A stretch of DNA of 64,000 nt from Azoarcus sp. CIB (GTDB taxonomy: Bacteria; Pseudomonadota; Gammaproteobacteria; Burkholderiales; Rhodocyclaceae), in NCBI RefSeq assembly GCF_001190925.1, contig NZ_CP011072.1, positions 4,898,001 to 4,962,000 on the forward strand, written 5' to 3'. Positions 32,388 through 41,263 of this stretch are shown here, piece after piece. Under the pieces are notes generated by a model. It saw nothing but the letters and a program-made list of their open reading frames with translations. It was not told the origin of the DNA and did no database searches. The translations under genes and the position numbers were made by a program. Numbering within the stretch: the first letter of the stretch is position 1; each line of letters starts with the position of its first letter.

Positions 32388-35300
32388 GTTGTTCCTTCTT
32401 TTGTGGCCGCTTCTTTGCGCTGTTTGTGGCGCAGCAGCAGATAGAGCAGCAGGGGCACGACGATCAGGGTGAGCACGGTGGAGACCAGCGTGCCGAAGAT
32501 CAGCGAGATGGCCAGGCCGCCGAACACCGGGTCGGCGAGCATCACGGCGCTGCCCAGGACGATGGCCAGCGCCGTCAGCAGGATGGGACGCAGGCGCACC
32601 GCACCGGCTTCGAGGATGGCTTCGCGCAGGTCCATGCCCTGGCGCCGGTAGTCGAGCACGAAGTCGATGATGAGCAGCGAGTTGCGCACCACCACGCCGG
32701 CCAGGGCGATGATGCCGATCATGGAGGTGGCGTTGAACGGCTGCCCCATGAGCCAGTGTCCCGGAAAGACACCGGCCAGCCCCAGGGGGATCGCCGCCAT
32801 AGCGACCAGCGGCAGGCTGAAGGACTGGTAATAGGCCACCAGCACCAGGAAGATGAAGGTGATCGCCAGCCCCAGGGCACCCAGCATGTCGCGGTAGGTA
32901 TCGAGCGTCATGCGCAGTTCGCCATCCCAGAGCAGGCGGGGGCCGTCCAGGGTGTCGGGCGCCACCGGCTTGAAGCGCAGGTTGCCGGTCACAAGGCGGC
33001 TGCCGTCGGCCAGCGCCAGGCCGTCCAGGCGCCGGTCGAGATCGAGCACCGCGTAGACGGGGGCGGTGGATTCGAGCTCGCCGCCCACGAAGGTGACGCG
33101 CTCGCCATCCTTGTGCAGGATGGGCCGGTCGGCCCGGGCGGGCGCCACCTGCACCAGTTCCGACAACGGCACCCGCTGGCCCTGCCGATTGGTCAGCGAC
33201 ACCCGTGTCAGCAGTTCGGGGTCGATTTGGTGGCTGCGCGGGATTTGCAAGCGGATGGGCACGGGGTTCTTTTCGCCTTGAACATGGGCGCGCCCCAATG
33301 CCTCGCCGTCGATCAAGCGGCGCAGCGCGACGGCCACCTCGGCGACGGTCAGCCCGGAGAGCGCGGCCTTTTCCCGGTCGACGGTCAGGCGGTGTTGGTA
33401 CACATCCTCGACCTCGGTGTCGGTGACTTCGACCATGTCGTAGGTTTGCCCGAAGGCCGCTTTGACCTGCCCGGAGAGCGCGCGCAGTTGCTGCGGGTCG
33501 GTGCCGTAGATTTCGGCCAGCACCGTGGCGCGCACCGGCGGCCCCGGCGGGTCTTCCACCAGCTGCACGGTACTGCCGGGGAAGCGCGCGGCGATGGCCT
33601 GCACCGCGGGACGCAGCTCGCGAACGATATCGATTGAGGTCTTGTCGCGCGCCGTTTTGTCCCGGAGGTTGACGCGGACTTCCCCCACATGCGGTCCCTG
33701 CTTGCTGCCGGCGCCGCGCAGCAGGCCATTGAAGTCGATCACACCGGCCTGGCCGATCCAGCTCTGGTAATCGCTCACGTCGGGGTTCTGGCGCAACAGG
33801 GCACCGATCTCACGGGCGAGGCGATCGGTGGTTTCTACCGGGGTGGTCTCCGGCAGGTCGAAGGTGATGTTGAAGGTATTCTTGTCGTCCTTGGGCATCA
33901 TCGCCATCTCGACGCCGAACCAGGTCTGCGGCCCGCTCAGACCCGCCGGGCGCACGAACTGCCAGGCGGCCTGGAACAGGGAGAGCACGATCGCCAGGGC
34001 GGCCAGCAGAAAGACGCCCCGCCGTCTGGGCGGGCGGTCCACCAAGGGCGCCATGAGCGCGTGGTAGAAGCGGTGCAGGCGGTCCCCGGTGTCGTGGTCT
34101 TCCAGGTCGTGCCCCTCGCCCGGTTTGAGCCAGCGGTTGGCCGCCCAGGGCACGACGGCATAGGCCACCAGCAGGGAGGCGGCCATGGCGACGGGGACGT
34201 TGAAGGCGACCGGATAGAAATACTGCCCCGTCATGCCGGAGACGATCAGCAGCGAGCCGAACACCAGCATCACCGCCAGCGTCGCCAGGTTGGTGGGGGA
34301 GCCGATCTCGTTGACCGCCTGCACCGTGGCCCGCGCCTTGTCCTCCTGGCCGAGGCGGGCGTAGCGGCGGTGGATGTTCTCGATGACGACGATCGCGGCA
34401 TCGACCAGCAGCCCGAGCGATAGGATCAGCGCGAACAGGGAGACGCGGTTGATGGTCAGGCTCCCGAAATAGGCCGCGCCCAGGGTGAGCGCCAGAATCA
34501 GCGGCACCGTCACGCCCACGATCAGCGCCTCCTTCAGCCCCAGGAAGACGGCGGTCACCAGGAACACGGCCAGCACGGCGATGCCCAGGTGCTCGATCAG
34601 GCCGTTGACGGCGGCGTCCGCCTTCTGGCCGTCGTTGCGGGTCACCACGAGCTCGACGTCGGCCGGTACGAATTGCACCCGCATCCGCTCGATGCGGGCG
34701 AGCACCTCATCAGCAACGACCACGGCATTGGTGCCGGCCTTCTTGGCCACAGCCAGTGTCACCGCCGGCATCTCCGCCTGCTGCACCTTGCCGAAGCGCG
34801 CATCGGCCGGACCGAAGGCCATGCGGCTCAGTTTATCCCGCTCTTCGGGGGGGCCGTCGACGACGCGCGCCACCTCGCCCAGGTAGATGGGGCGGCCGGC
34901 GTGGTTGCCGACGATCAGGCGCCCGAGCTCCTCCGCCGAGGCGAGGAAGCCGTCCAGGTACACCTGGCGGTTCTCGCCCTGCTGCACCACCGTGCCCAGG
35001 GGAGCGGCGACGTTGCCCGCGCTCAGGAAGGCGCGCACCTGGTCCAGCGTCACGCCAAAGGACTGCAGGCGCTGCGGGTCTAGTTCGATGCGCATCTCCC
35101 GGTCGCGGCCACCCTGCACGAAAGTGGTGGATACCGCCTCCAGGCTGCGCAGCCCCTCCAGCATGCGGTCGGCCAGCCGCTTCAGCGCATAGTCGTCATA
35201 GCGCTCCGAGGCCAGAGTGACCGTGACGATGGGCACGTCGTCTACGTCCACACTGCGGATGAGCGGCTCCATCGCCCCGAGGGGCAGGCGGTCGCGCTGG

Positions 35301-35665
35301 CCGAGCACGCGGTCGTAGAGCTTGACCAGGGATTTCTCCTTGTTCTCCCCTACCTTGAACTGCACCATCAGCACGCCCAGCGAGTTCATTGCCGTGGCGT
35401 AGGTGTGGTCCACCCCCGGGATCTGCTTGACGATACCCTCCAGTGGCCGGATCACTAGTTCCTCCACCTCTTCGGGGGAGGCGCCGGGCAGGGCCACCCG
35501 CACCTCGGCGCCGGGCACCACGATCTGCGGGTTTTCCTCGCGCGGGGTGAGCGCCATTGCCAGCAGGCCCAGCAGCGCACAGGCGAGCATGAACAGCACG
35601 GTCAGTTTGGAGGAAACGAATATCTCGGCCAGGCGTCCGGCGCTGTTGAGTCTGCGGTCGGTCAT
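32384..35665 (-). CDS. RND-family efflux pump, inner-membrane subunit
   Basis: 1093-residue AcrB-superfamily transporter with twelve expected membrane helices and two large periplasmic loops. In helix 4 the proton-relay position reads GLLVDAAIVVIEN (residues 419-430): one Asp followed by Ala, rather than the Asp-Asp pair of AcrB, which resembles heavy-metal and some non-canonical pumps. ATG 35665 overlaps the adaptor stop. Substrate is unknown; organic compounds or lipids fit the context better than metals because no metal-binding Met cluster was noticed. Confidence 0.9.
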   Translation of the reverse strand: MTDRRLNSAGRLAEIFVSSKLTVLFMLACALLGLLAMALTPREENPQIVVPGAEVRVALPGASPEEVEELVIRPLEGIVKQIPGVDHTYATAMNSLGVLMVQFKVGENKEKSLVKLYDRVLGQRDRLPLGAMEPLIRSVDVDDVPIVTVTLASERYDDYALKRLADRMLEGLRSLEAVSTTFVQGGRDREMRIELDPQRLQSFGVTLDQVRAFLSAGNVAAPLGTVVQQGENRQVYLDGFLASAEELGRLIVGNHAGRPIYLGEVARVVDGPPEERDKLSRMAFGPADARFGKVQQAEMPAVTLAVAKKAGTNAVVVADEVLARIERMRVQFVPADVELVVTRNDGQKADAAVNGLIEHLGIAVLAVFLVTAVFLGLKEALIVGVTVPLILALTLGAAYFGSLTINRVSLFALILSLGLLVDAAIVVIENIHRRYARLGQEDKARATVQAVNEIGSPTNLATLAVMLVFGSLLIVSGMTGQYFYPVAFNVPVAMAASLLVAYAVVPWAANRWLKPGEGHDLEDHDTGDRLHRFYHALMAPLVDRPPRRRGVFLLAALAIVLSLFQAAWQFVRPAGLSGPQTWFGVEMAMMPKDDKNTFNITFDLPETTPVETTDRLAREIGALLRQNPDVSDYQSWIGQAGVIDFNGLLRGAGSKQGPHVGEVRVNLRDKTARDKTSIDIVRELRPAVQAIAARFPGSTVQLVEDPPGPPVRATVLAEIYGTDPQQLRALSGQVKAAFGQTYDMVEVTDTEVEDVYQHRLTVDREKAALSGLTVAEVAVALRRLIDGEALGRAHVQGEKNPVPIRLQIPRSHQIDPELLTRVSLTNRQGQRVPLSELVQVAPARADRPILHKDGERVTFVGGELESTAPVYAVLDLDRRLDGLALADGSRLVTGNLRFKPVAPDTLDGPRLLWDGELRMTLDTYRDMLGALGLAITFIFLVLVAYYQSFSLPLVAMAAIPLGLAGVFPGHWLMGQPFNATSMIGIIALAGVVVRNSLLIIDFVLDYRRQGMDLREAILEAGAVRLRPILLTALAIVLGSAVMLADPVFGGLAISLIFGTLVSTVLTLIVVPLLLYLLLRHKQRKEAATKEGTT

Positions 35666-36744
35666 CACGGCGCCTCCGCCGGCATGACGCGGTCGCCGTC
35701 GCGCAGGGCGGGCTCGACCGCTGCCACCAAGCGCTCGTCGGCTGCCAGACCGGCGCTCACCTCGACCCGGTCGGGCCATTCGCGGCCGGTGCGCAGCCAG
35801 CGGAACAGCGCCCGGCCCTCGCCGTCCAGCACGAAAACGCCGGTGAGCCCGCCGCGCTCGGCCAGCGCCCGCCGCGGCACCACCGGCGAGGGGCTTTCCC
35901 CGACCGTGAAGACTGCGCGGCCGAACATCCCCGGCATCAGCCCTACCGTCTCTGGCAGCGCGATCTTGACCTGGTAGCTGCGAGTAACAGGATCGCCGGA
36001 GGGAACCACCCGGGTCACCGTGCCTTCCAAGGGCGTGGGCAGGCGGTCAAGGCTGACCACCGCCGGCTTGCCCTCGCCCATGGCGGCGACCTGGCCTTCC
36101 GCCACGAAGGTCTCGAACAGCAGGCCACGCCCCGACTCCACGGTCAACAACGGCATGCCGGGCACAGCGAGATCGCCGGCCCGTTTCAGGCGGGCCACCA
36201 CCGTGCCGGCCACGGGGCTGACGATTTCGGCATAGGCGCGCTGGGCCAGCGCCGTGTCGAGACCGGCGCGCGCCTGGTTCAGGACCTCGCGGGCGGCGTC
36301 AAACTTCAGGCGCACCTTGCGCATCTCGTTTTCCGAGACGCTGCCGCGTTCGAACAGGCGCTCGAATCGCTCGCGGTCGGTCTGCGCATCCCGGAAGGCG
36401 GCCTCGGCTGCGCCTTGGGCCGCGCGCGTTTGGCGGATGCCGCCTTCCACGTCCGCGGCATCGAGGCGGGCAAGCACCTGGCCGCGCCGCACCCGTTCAC
36501 CCTCCTGCACCCGGATCTCGCGGATATAACCGCTCAGCCGCGAGGCGACCTCGACGCGCTGATCGGACACCACCGAGCCGACCGTAGTGTACTCGACCGG
36601 TGCACTGGCGGTCGCCGTCATGACCGGAAGATTCCAGGTCTTGGCGTCGATTTGAGTCGGGGCCTCCGGCGCTTTACCGCATCCGGTCAAGAGAGCGTAG
36701 AGCGCCAGCGGCGCCATGTGTGTGAGCAGGTTTTTTCTTTTCAT
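35665..36744 (-). CDS. RND efflux adaptor (membrane fusion) lipoprotein
   Basis: 359 residues with a lipoprotein signal (LLTGC, Cys ~22). Domain order: barrel-sandwich half (VASRLSGYIREIRVQEGERV), helical hairpin (~90-165), second half (IVSPVAGTVVARLKRAGDLA), beta-barrel and membrane-proximal domain. It is the partner of the RND pump downstream, coupled by overlapping stop/start. Length is normal for AcrA/MdtA-like adaptors. Confidence 0.9.
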   Translation of the reverse strand: MKRKNLLTHMAPLALYALLTGCGKAPEAPTQIDAKTWNLPVMTATASAPVEYTTVGSVVSDQRVEVASRLSGYIREIRVQEGERVRRGQVLARLDAADVEGGIRQTRAAQGAAEAAFRDAQTDRERFERLFERGSVSENEMRKVRLKFDAAREVLNQARAGLDTALAQRAYAEIVSPVAGTVVARLKRAGDLAVPGMPLLTVESGRGLLFETFVAEGQVAAMGEGKPAVVSLDRLPTPLEGTVTRVVPSGDPVTRSYQVKIALPETVGLMPGMFGRAVFTVGESPSPVVPRRALAERGGLTGVFVLDGEGRALFRWLRTGREWPDRVEVSAGLAADERLVAAVEPALRDGDRVMPAEAP

Positions 36745-36988
36745 GGGGCGGGTTTTTCCGATTGGACTTTAAATGGTGATTAGCAGGACGCGGGCCAGCC
36801 ATTCTGCGGACGCGGCCTTGTCGGTGCCGCGAGTGTTGCGGCGGCCGGTGCGGAGCGGCCTCGTAGGCAGCGCGCTCCGGCTGGGGCATCCGCATCTGAA
36901 ACTGTTTGCCGAGCTGATCGGCACCGAATGCCGGTGTGCTGCCGAAAGACAGAAGAGCGCCGGACAGAACGTGCGAGAGCCACATTGA
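36674..36988 (-). CDS. Possible small exported protein upstream of the RND genes
   Basis: 104 codons beginning MWLSHVLSGALLSFGSTPAF, with a plausible signal peptide (cleavage after about residue 22), then a basic, Pro/His/Arg-rich tail. Its last ~70 bp overlap the start of the adaptor gene. No family is recognised and the tail looks like translation of non-coding sequence, so it may be a truncated or spurious gene filling the 266-bp gap at 36745-37010. Confidence 0.3.
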   Translation of the reverse strand, partial: SMWLSHVLSGALLSFGSTPAFGADQLGKQFQMRMPQPERAAYEAAPHRPPQHSRHRQGRVRRMAGPRPANHHLKSNRKNPPHEKKKPAHTHGAAGALRSLDRMR

Positions 36989-37010
36989 ATGGGGGCGTGG
37001 TGAAGGCAAG

Positions 37011-39539
37011 TTACTTCTCTCTTTTGCGGAAATACACCTGGGCAACGCGGCGAGCAAACACCACCTTTTGACGCCACCAAACATGCAGCGATGTCCGCAC
37101 TCTGTCGGTCCACGAAGCGCCCGGGGGCAACAGCTCCCGTCCCAGCACCGACTCGAACGCCCGTAGCTGCGCCAAGTAGACCTGGACGTGACGCAATTCG
37201 AAGCGCTGCGGGTCGATCTGCCCGTAGTCTTCCACGAGCCGGTTGAATAGCGCGCGCAGCCGGTCCGCGCGAAGACGGAGCAGACCGTCTTCGGCATGCT
37301 CCGTCGCCAGCCGGGCGAGTTCGAGTCCCCGATTGACGAGCGCGTCAAACCCCTTGATGGCAGGGCGACCCTCCAAGCGCCCGATCCGCTGGAACGGAAG
37401 TTCCAAGTACACCGCGAGCACACGCCGCAAGTCGGCGAGGATCGCCTCCTCCAGTGCCAGGGGAGGACGCTCGACAAGCGGGATATCCTCGGTTCCCGAT
37501 GCCGACCGGCAGGCCCGCAAGTCCTCGACATAAAGCCGGGAATCGCTGAAATACCCAGTGACCTGTCGGGTTGTTGCCTGCTCAAGCTCGTCGCGAGACG
37601 CGTCGCTGAGCACGCGCGCCATCGAGCGCAATGGCTGCCACATCGAGAGCGGAAAACGGGAAAAGCGATAAGGCGCCTGAGTTCCAGGCAGCAAACGGTA
37701 GGCGATCAATTCCTCCTGCAACGACGGGTCTTCTTCGAACCGTGCTCGGATGCCCTCGAACACGTCCAAAGGCATGCTCGGCAGCCCTATCCGGTTGCCG
37801 AGGGAGCGGCGGCCATAGCCACCGGCCGCAAGCATCTGCGCCACGACGTCCGCGCAATTGAAATCGCTCCGGTGCCATTGCAGGCTGCCATCCCGGAACG
37901 CGCCTTCCTGGCGGCGCGCCTCGGCCACCATCGCGGCGCGGCTTTCGGGGGGAACGCCCCGGACGCGCAAACCGAGCGTCTCGCGGCCGTAGGCCATGCC
38001 ATAGGTGTTGGTATGAACTTGCGATGGGGACGGACGAGTGACACCGTACAAATAGTCCGCAAGGCTCACGTGCTGGAGAAAATTTGGATCGACGGAAGGG
38101 TCCGCGATGTAGTTCGCGCTATAAACGACGCCCTCGATACGGATGGCAAGGTGTCCGAACGGATTTTCGCGGACGAGCCGCTCCGGCGTCTGCGAGGTCG
38201 CGTAGGAAAGCAGCAACTCGACCTCGGCCGGTGACTCGGCGTCGAGTCGTGCGAGCGCTGCGTCGATACCGAGCACCGGCGCGCCATCTTCGACCCCGTA
38301 AGTCGGCAATGGATGTACGGGATCCTCCGCGTCGTCCAGTGCGAACCGGGCGATGCTGACGATGTTCGTCCGCTCTCTGTACTGCCGTTGGGCGGTGAGG
38401 ATTTCTTCCCGTCGGACCGGATCGGAGAGGATTTCCTCGACCAGTCTTCCCGCGTCTTCCGCATTGCCAGCAAAACTGGCCAGCCCTTGGCGCACGAACA
38501 GGGCGGCGTTCTCGCGCTCGTGGCCGCTGATGACATCGAGGAGGATAGTCGGCACGCCGATCGTGAACGCTTCCGCCGGCGTCAGTCCTCCCGCCTTGGT
38601 GATCAGGACGTCGGCGGCACCCATGTACGCAGTCATGTCGGATCGTGGCACCAGTCCCACGACCTTCAGTGTTAGCCGCGACGGCAGGCTTCCGCGCAGC
38701 TCCTCCAGCCTGGCGCGCAGGCGCGCATTCGCGCCACAGGCGGCGATGATCTGCAGGCTGCCGGGAACATGACGCATCACGCCGTCGATGATGCCCGCAT
38801 AGTCCCCCTGGCCTTCCTTGCCGCCCGCGAGCGTCAGGGTGGGAATGTCCGGCGATAACCCGATACGCGCGCGGATGTCCTGGCGAGCGACTGCGGACAC
38901 CGCCTCAAACTGCACCGGCATCCCGCTGGTGATTACCTTGTCCGGTGGCACGCCTGCCGCCAGCCAGCGCGATTCCAGTTCCGGGTGCGCCAGAAAGGTG
39001 CGATCAATCAGCTTGGAGATACGTGGAAAGTAGCCCTCGAAAAAGTCCGTATGCAGCCATCCGATTCTTCGATTGGCCAGGAACCCCTTTTCGCGCAGCG
39101 TTCCCAGCACCTGGGCGGCGCCGTAGTGGGTCGACAGGATGACGTCCGGCGCCTCTTGGGTCAGGTAGGCGTTAACTTTCCCCTCAGGGTAGTCAGTGGG
39201 CAGCATCGACAGCGAGGGAATGCGGTTGCCTCCGGTTTGCGTCGCGTCGAACAGGCTCTCGAAGCACTCGGGCAAGTTGCTGGCGACGAACCAGTACAGG
39301 CGTTCGTCGACTCTCCGCCAAACCGGGTGCATGAAGGCGCGAATGTCCTGTAGAACCACCTCGGTGCGCCGGGATTGTCGATGTATTTCAGCCCTTATGG
39401 CTTGAGCAGCGCTGATGTGCCCGTAGCCGATCGACGAATAGAAAATGACGATCTTCTTCGGTGGCAAGGACGCGTCCATTTTCATTCCCTGCTGGCTTGT
39501 CACGCGGGCCGGCTGAGGGTTGGGGCTCATTAAATTCAT
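37011..39539 (-). CDS. MGDG-synthase/MurG-like glycosyltransferase fused to a papain-like domain
   Basis: 842 residues, about twice a normal enzyme of the family. N-terminal ~400 residues are a GT-B glycosyltransferase: FYSSIGYGHISAAQAIRAEI (acceptor-side glycine/His loop) and the donor-side LITKAGGLTPAEAFTIGVPT, as in diacylglycerol glycosyltransferases. Residues ~460-600 hold a possible circularly permuted NlpC/LRAT-like papain fold: FGHLAIRIEGVVYSANYI with His, then DFNCADVVAQML with Cys. The C-terminal ~240 residues are helical and basic, ending FRKREK. Start ATG 39539; alternatives 39485 and 39479 would still keep the Gly loop. Probable glycolipid synthesis or modification; substrate unknown. 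Confidence 0.75.
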   Translation of the reverse strand: MNLMSPNPQPARVTSQQGMKMDASLPPKKIVIFYSSIGYGHISAAQAIRAEIHRQSRRTEVVLQDIRAFMHPVWRRVDERLYWFVASNLPECFESLFDATQTGGNRIPSLSMLPTDYPEGKVNAYLTQEAPDVILSTHYGAAQVLGTLREKGFLANRRIGWLHTDFFEGYFPRISKLIDRTFLAHPELESRWLAAGVPPDKVITSGMPVQFEAVSAVARQDIRARIGLSPDIPTLTLAGGKEGQGDYAGIIDGVMRHVPGSLQIIAACGANARLRARLEELRGSLPSRLTLKVVGLVPRSDMTAYMGAADVLITKAGGLTPAEAFTIGVPTILLDVISGHERENAALFVRQGLASFAGNAEDAGRLVEEILSDPVRREEILTAQRQYRERTNIVSIARFALDDAEDPVHPLPTYGVEDGAPVLGIDAALARLDAESPAEVELLLSYATSQTPERLVRENPFGHLAIRIEGVVYSANYIADPSVDPNFLQHVSLADYLYGVTRPSPSQVHTNTYGMAYGRETLGLRVRGVPPESRAAMVAEARRQEGAFRDGSLQWHRSDFNCADVVAQMLAAGGYGRRSLGNRIGLPSMPLDVFEGIRARFEEDPSLQEELIAYRLLPGTQAPYRFSRFPLSMWQPLRSMARVLSDASRDELEQATTRQVTGYFSDSRLYVEDLRACRSASGTEDIPLVERPPLALEEAILADLRRVLAVYLELPFQRIGRLEGRPAIKGFDALVNRGLELARLATEHAEDGLLRLRADRLRALFNRLVEDYGQIDPQRFELRHVQVYLAQLRAFESVLGRELLPPGASWTDRVRTSLHVWWRQKVVFARRVAQVYFRKREK

Positions 39540-39541
39540 GA

Positions 39542-40321
39542 TTACTTTTCACTGCCTCCAGCCTCGATGCTGGCAGCGATCCGTTCAGCCAGTTCGAGTG
39601 GACGGCCGTTCCCTGTGGCCGTCGCAAGGGTGCGCGCCTCCTGCGTCGCCTGACGGCACAGGTCGCGCGCGGCGCACAGGAGGGCGGTGCGTGCCTCGCA
39701 GCGCTCCATGGCATTGGCTTCTTGCAGCAACACGTGGCTCGCCACGAGGGTTTCGCCGTAGCGCCGAGCGACGCCGGCGAGCGGTTCCGGGTAGCCCGCG
39801 AGCGCAGCCCCTGTGGCACCGGCCGCCCCGCCCAGCGGCGCCGCCAACCGTTGACGGGTTCGCACCCGCTGCGTCGGGTCATCGACGCCATCTCGCGCCG
39901 GGCTCAGATTGGCGGCCTCCAATTCCGCGGCACGGTTGACCGCATTAGAAACCAGGGCGAGGACTTGCAGGTCAGCGCAGCGCACCAGCAGGCGGAAGGC
40001 CCCGGTGGTCAAGTAGTCGCCCGCCAGCACGGTGGCGGCGTTGCCGAGATGCGCGGATGGGCCGCTCGCCGCATCGACGTGGGCATGCAATTGCTGCAGG
40101 CTGAGATGGATCAGGTCCAGGGCCGTGCCGGCATCGATGCCCGCCTGCCCGGGATGGAAGCTGCTGGTCACCAGCGCCCGGATCGGAATCTGCTGGCCTG
40201 ACAGCAACAGGCGCAAGGCAAGCTGGACGGGGGCGGCCTCGCAGGTCAGGGCGCCTGTAATGGCGGCGCGGACGCCCGTCATCACAGCCTCGGGGAAGTT
40301 CATGGGATGCCTGTCAGTCAT
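39542..40321 (-). CDS. Isoprenoid-synthase-like protein (polyprenyl synthetase family, atypical)
   Basis: 259-residue Ala/Leu-rich helical protein. The segment LIHLSLQQLHAHVDAASGPS followed by GNAATVLAGDYLTTGAFRLL resembles the polyprenyl diphosphate synthase pattern in which an Asp-rich motif precedes a VLxGDxL block, but DDxxD is replaced by HAHVD and no second Asp-rich motif is obvious. It may be an inactive or regulatory homologue, or use a different substrate. The start at 40321 overlaps the patatin stop; ATG 40303 is an alternative. Next gene starts 2 bp after its stop. Confidence 0.55.
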   Translation of the reverse strand: MTDRHPMNFPEAVMTGVRAAITGALTCEAAPVQLALRLLLSGQQIPIRALVTSSFHPGQAGIDAGTALDLIHLSLQQLHAHVDAASGPSAHLGNAATVLAGDYLTTGAFRLLVRCADLQVLALVSNAVNRAAELEAANLSPARDGVDDPTQRVRTRQRLAAPLGGAAGATGAALAGYPEPLAGVARRYGETLVASHVLLQEANAMERCEARTALLCAARDLCRQATQEARTLATATGNGRPLELAERIAASIEAGGSEK

Positions 40322-41261
40322 CAGTGGGCGCTCCTGCCCAGCGGGCCAATTGCTGCGCCGCGCTGCGGTAGCCGATCTCGATGATTTCCTCGGCGCGGTC
40401 GAACTCCATGAAACGCACCGCGCCCAGCGGCGGGCGGATGAGGATGTCCGACTTGTCCTGCCGCAGGCTGGCCTGGGTCATGCGCGCCTGCATGATGTAG
40501 ATCGAGCTCAGCAGCACGTCGAAGATGCCCGGCAGCGGTTCCGGCTCCTTGTGCAGCCAGGCTTCGAACTGGGCCAAGCCGGGGTTTGTTCGCAGGCTTG
40601 CCATCAGGCGCGCCATGGCCTGGGTATGGAATGTTCCCTGTGAGTTCGAATCTTGGCGGGATACCCGGCTCGCCACGATGTCGTGGTTGAGGTCGACGGC
40701 GATGACCAGGCCAGCGCCCATGGCACGCACCACGCTCACCGGCACCGGGTTGACCAGACCGCCGTCGACGAGAATGCGGCCATTGCTGCGCACCGGCGTG
40801 AAGATGCCGGGCACCGAGATGCTGGCACGCACCGCATCGATCAGGTCGCCCGAGGCGCACGCCACCTCCTCGCCGCTCATGATGCAGGTGGCCACGGCGC
40901 GGAAGGGAATCGGCAGGTCCTCGATGTTTGCCGCTGCCACATGGGCGCGCACGAAGTCCGCGATTCTTTGCCCGTCGATCAGGCCCGAGCGGGGGAGAAC
41001 GGGGTCGAGCAGACCGGCGATCTGGCGCCAATCGAAGGCGCGAAAACGATCGGCCAAGCCCCCGATCTTGCCGGCGGCATATACCGCGCCCACCACCGCG
41101 CCTATGCTGGTGCCGGCGACCAGATCGACCTTGATCCCGGCCTCCTCGATGGCGCGCAGCACGCCGATGTGCGCCAGCCCGCGCGCTGAACCGCTGCCCA
41201 GCGCCAGGCCGACCTTGCGCGCGGGCGGATTGGGAACGGTTTCGGGTGCGGGTTTCGCCAT
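40314..41261 (-). CDS. Patatin-like phospholipase (RssA-type)
   Basis: 315-residue lipid acyl hydrolase. GLALGSGSARGLAHIGVLR (residues ~18-36) forms the oxyanion hole, GTSIG (~50) is the nucleophile elbow with catalytic Ser, and VDGGLVNPVPV (~165) supplies the Asp of the Ser-Asp dyad. No signal peptide or transmembrane helix, so cytoplasmic or membrane-peripheral. It starts 2 bp after the kinase gene. Likely releases fatty acids from phospholipid. Confidence 0.9.
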   Translation of the reverse strand: MAKPAPETVPNPPARKVGLALGSGSARGLAHIGVLRAIEEAGIKVDLVAGTSIGAVVGAVYAAGKIGGLADRFRAFDWRQIAGLLDPVLPRSGLIDGQRIADFVRAHVAAANIEDLPIPFRAVATCIMSGEEVACASGDLIDAVRASISVPGIFTPVRSNGRILVDGGLVNPVPVSVVRAMGAGLVIAVDLNHDIVASRVSRQDSNSQGTFHTQAMARLMASLRTNPGLAQFEAWLHKEPEPLPGIFDVLLSSIYIMQARMTQASLRQDKSDILIRPPLGAVRFMEFDRAEEIIEIGYRSAAQQLARWAGAPTDD

Positions 41262-41263
41262 CT

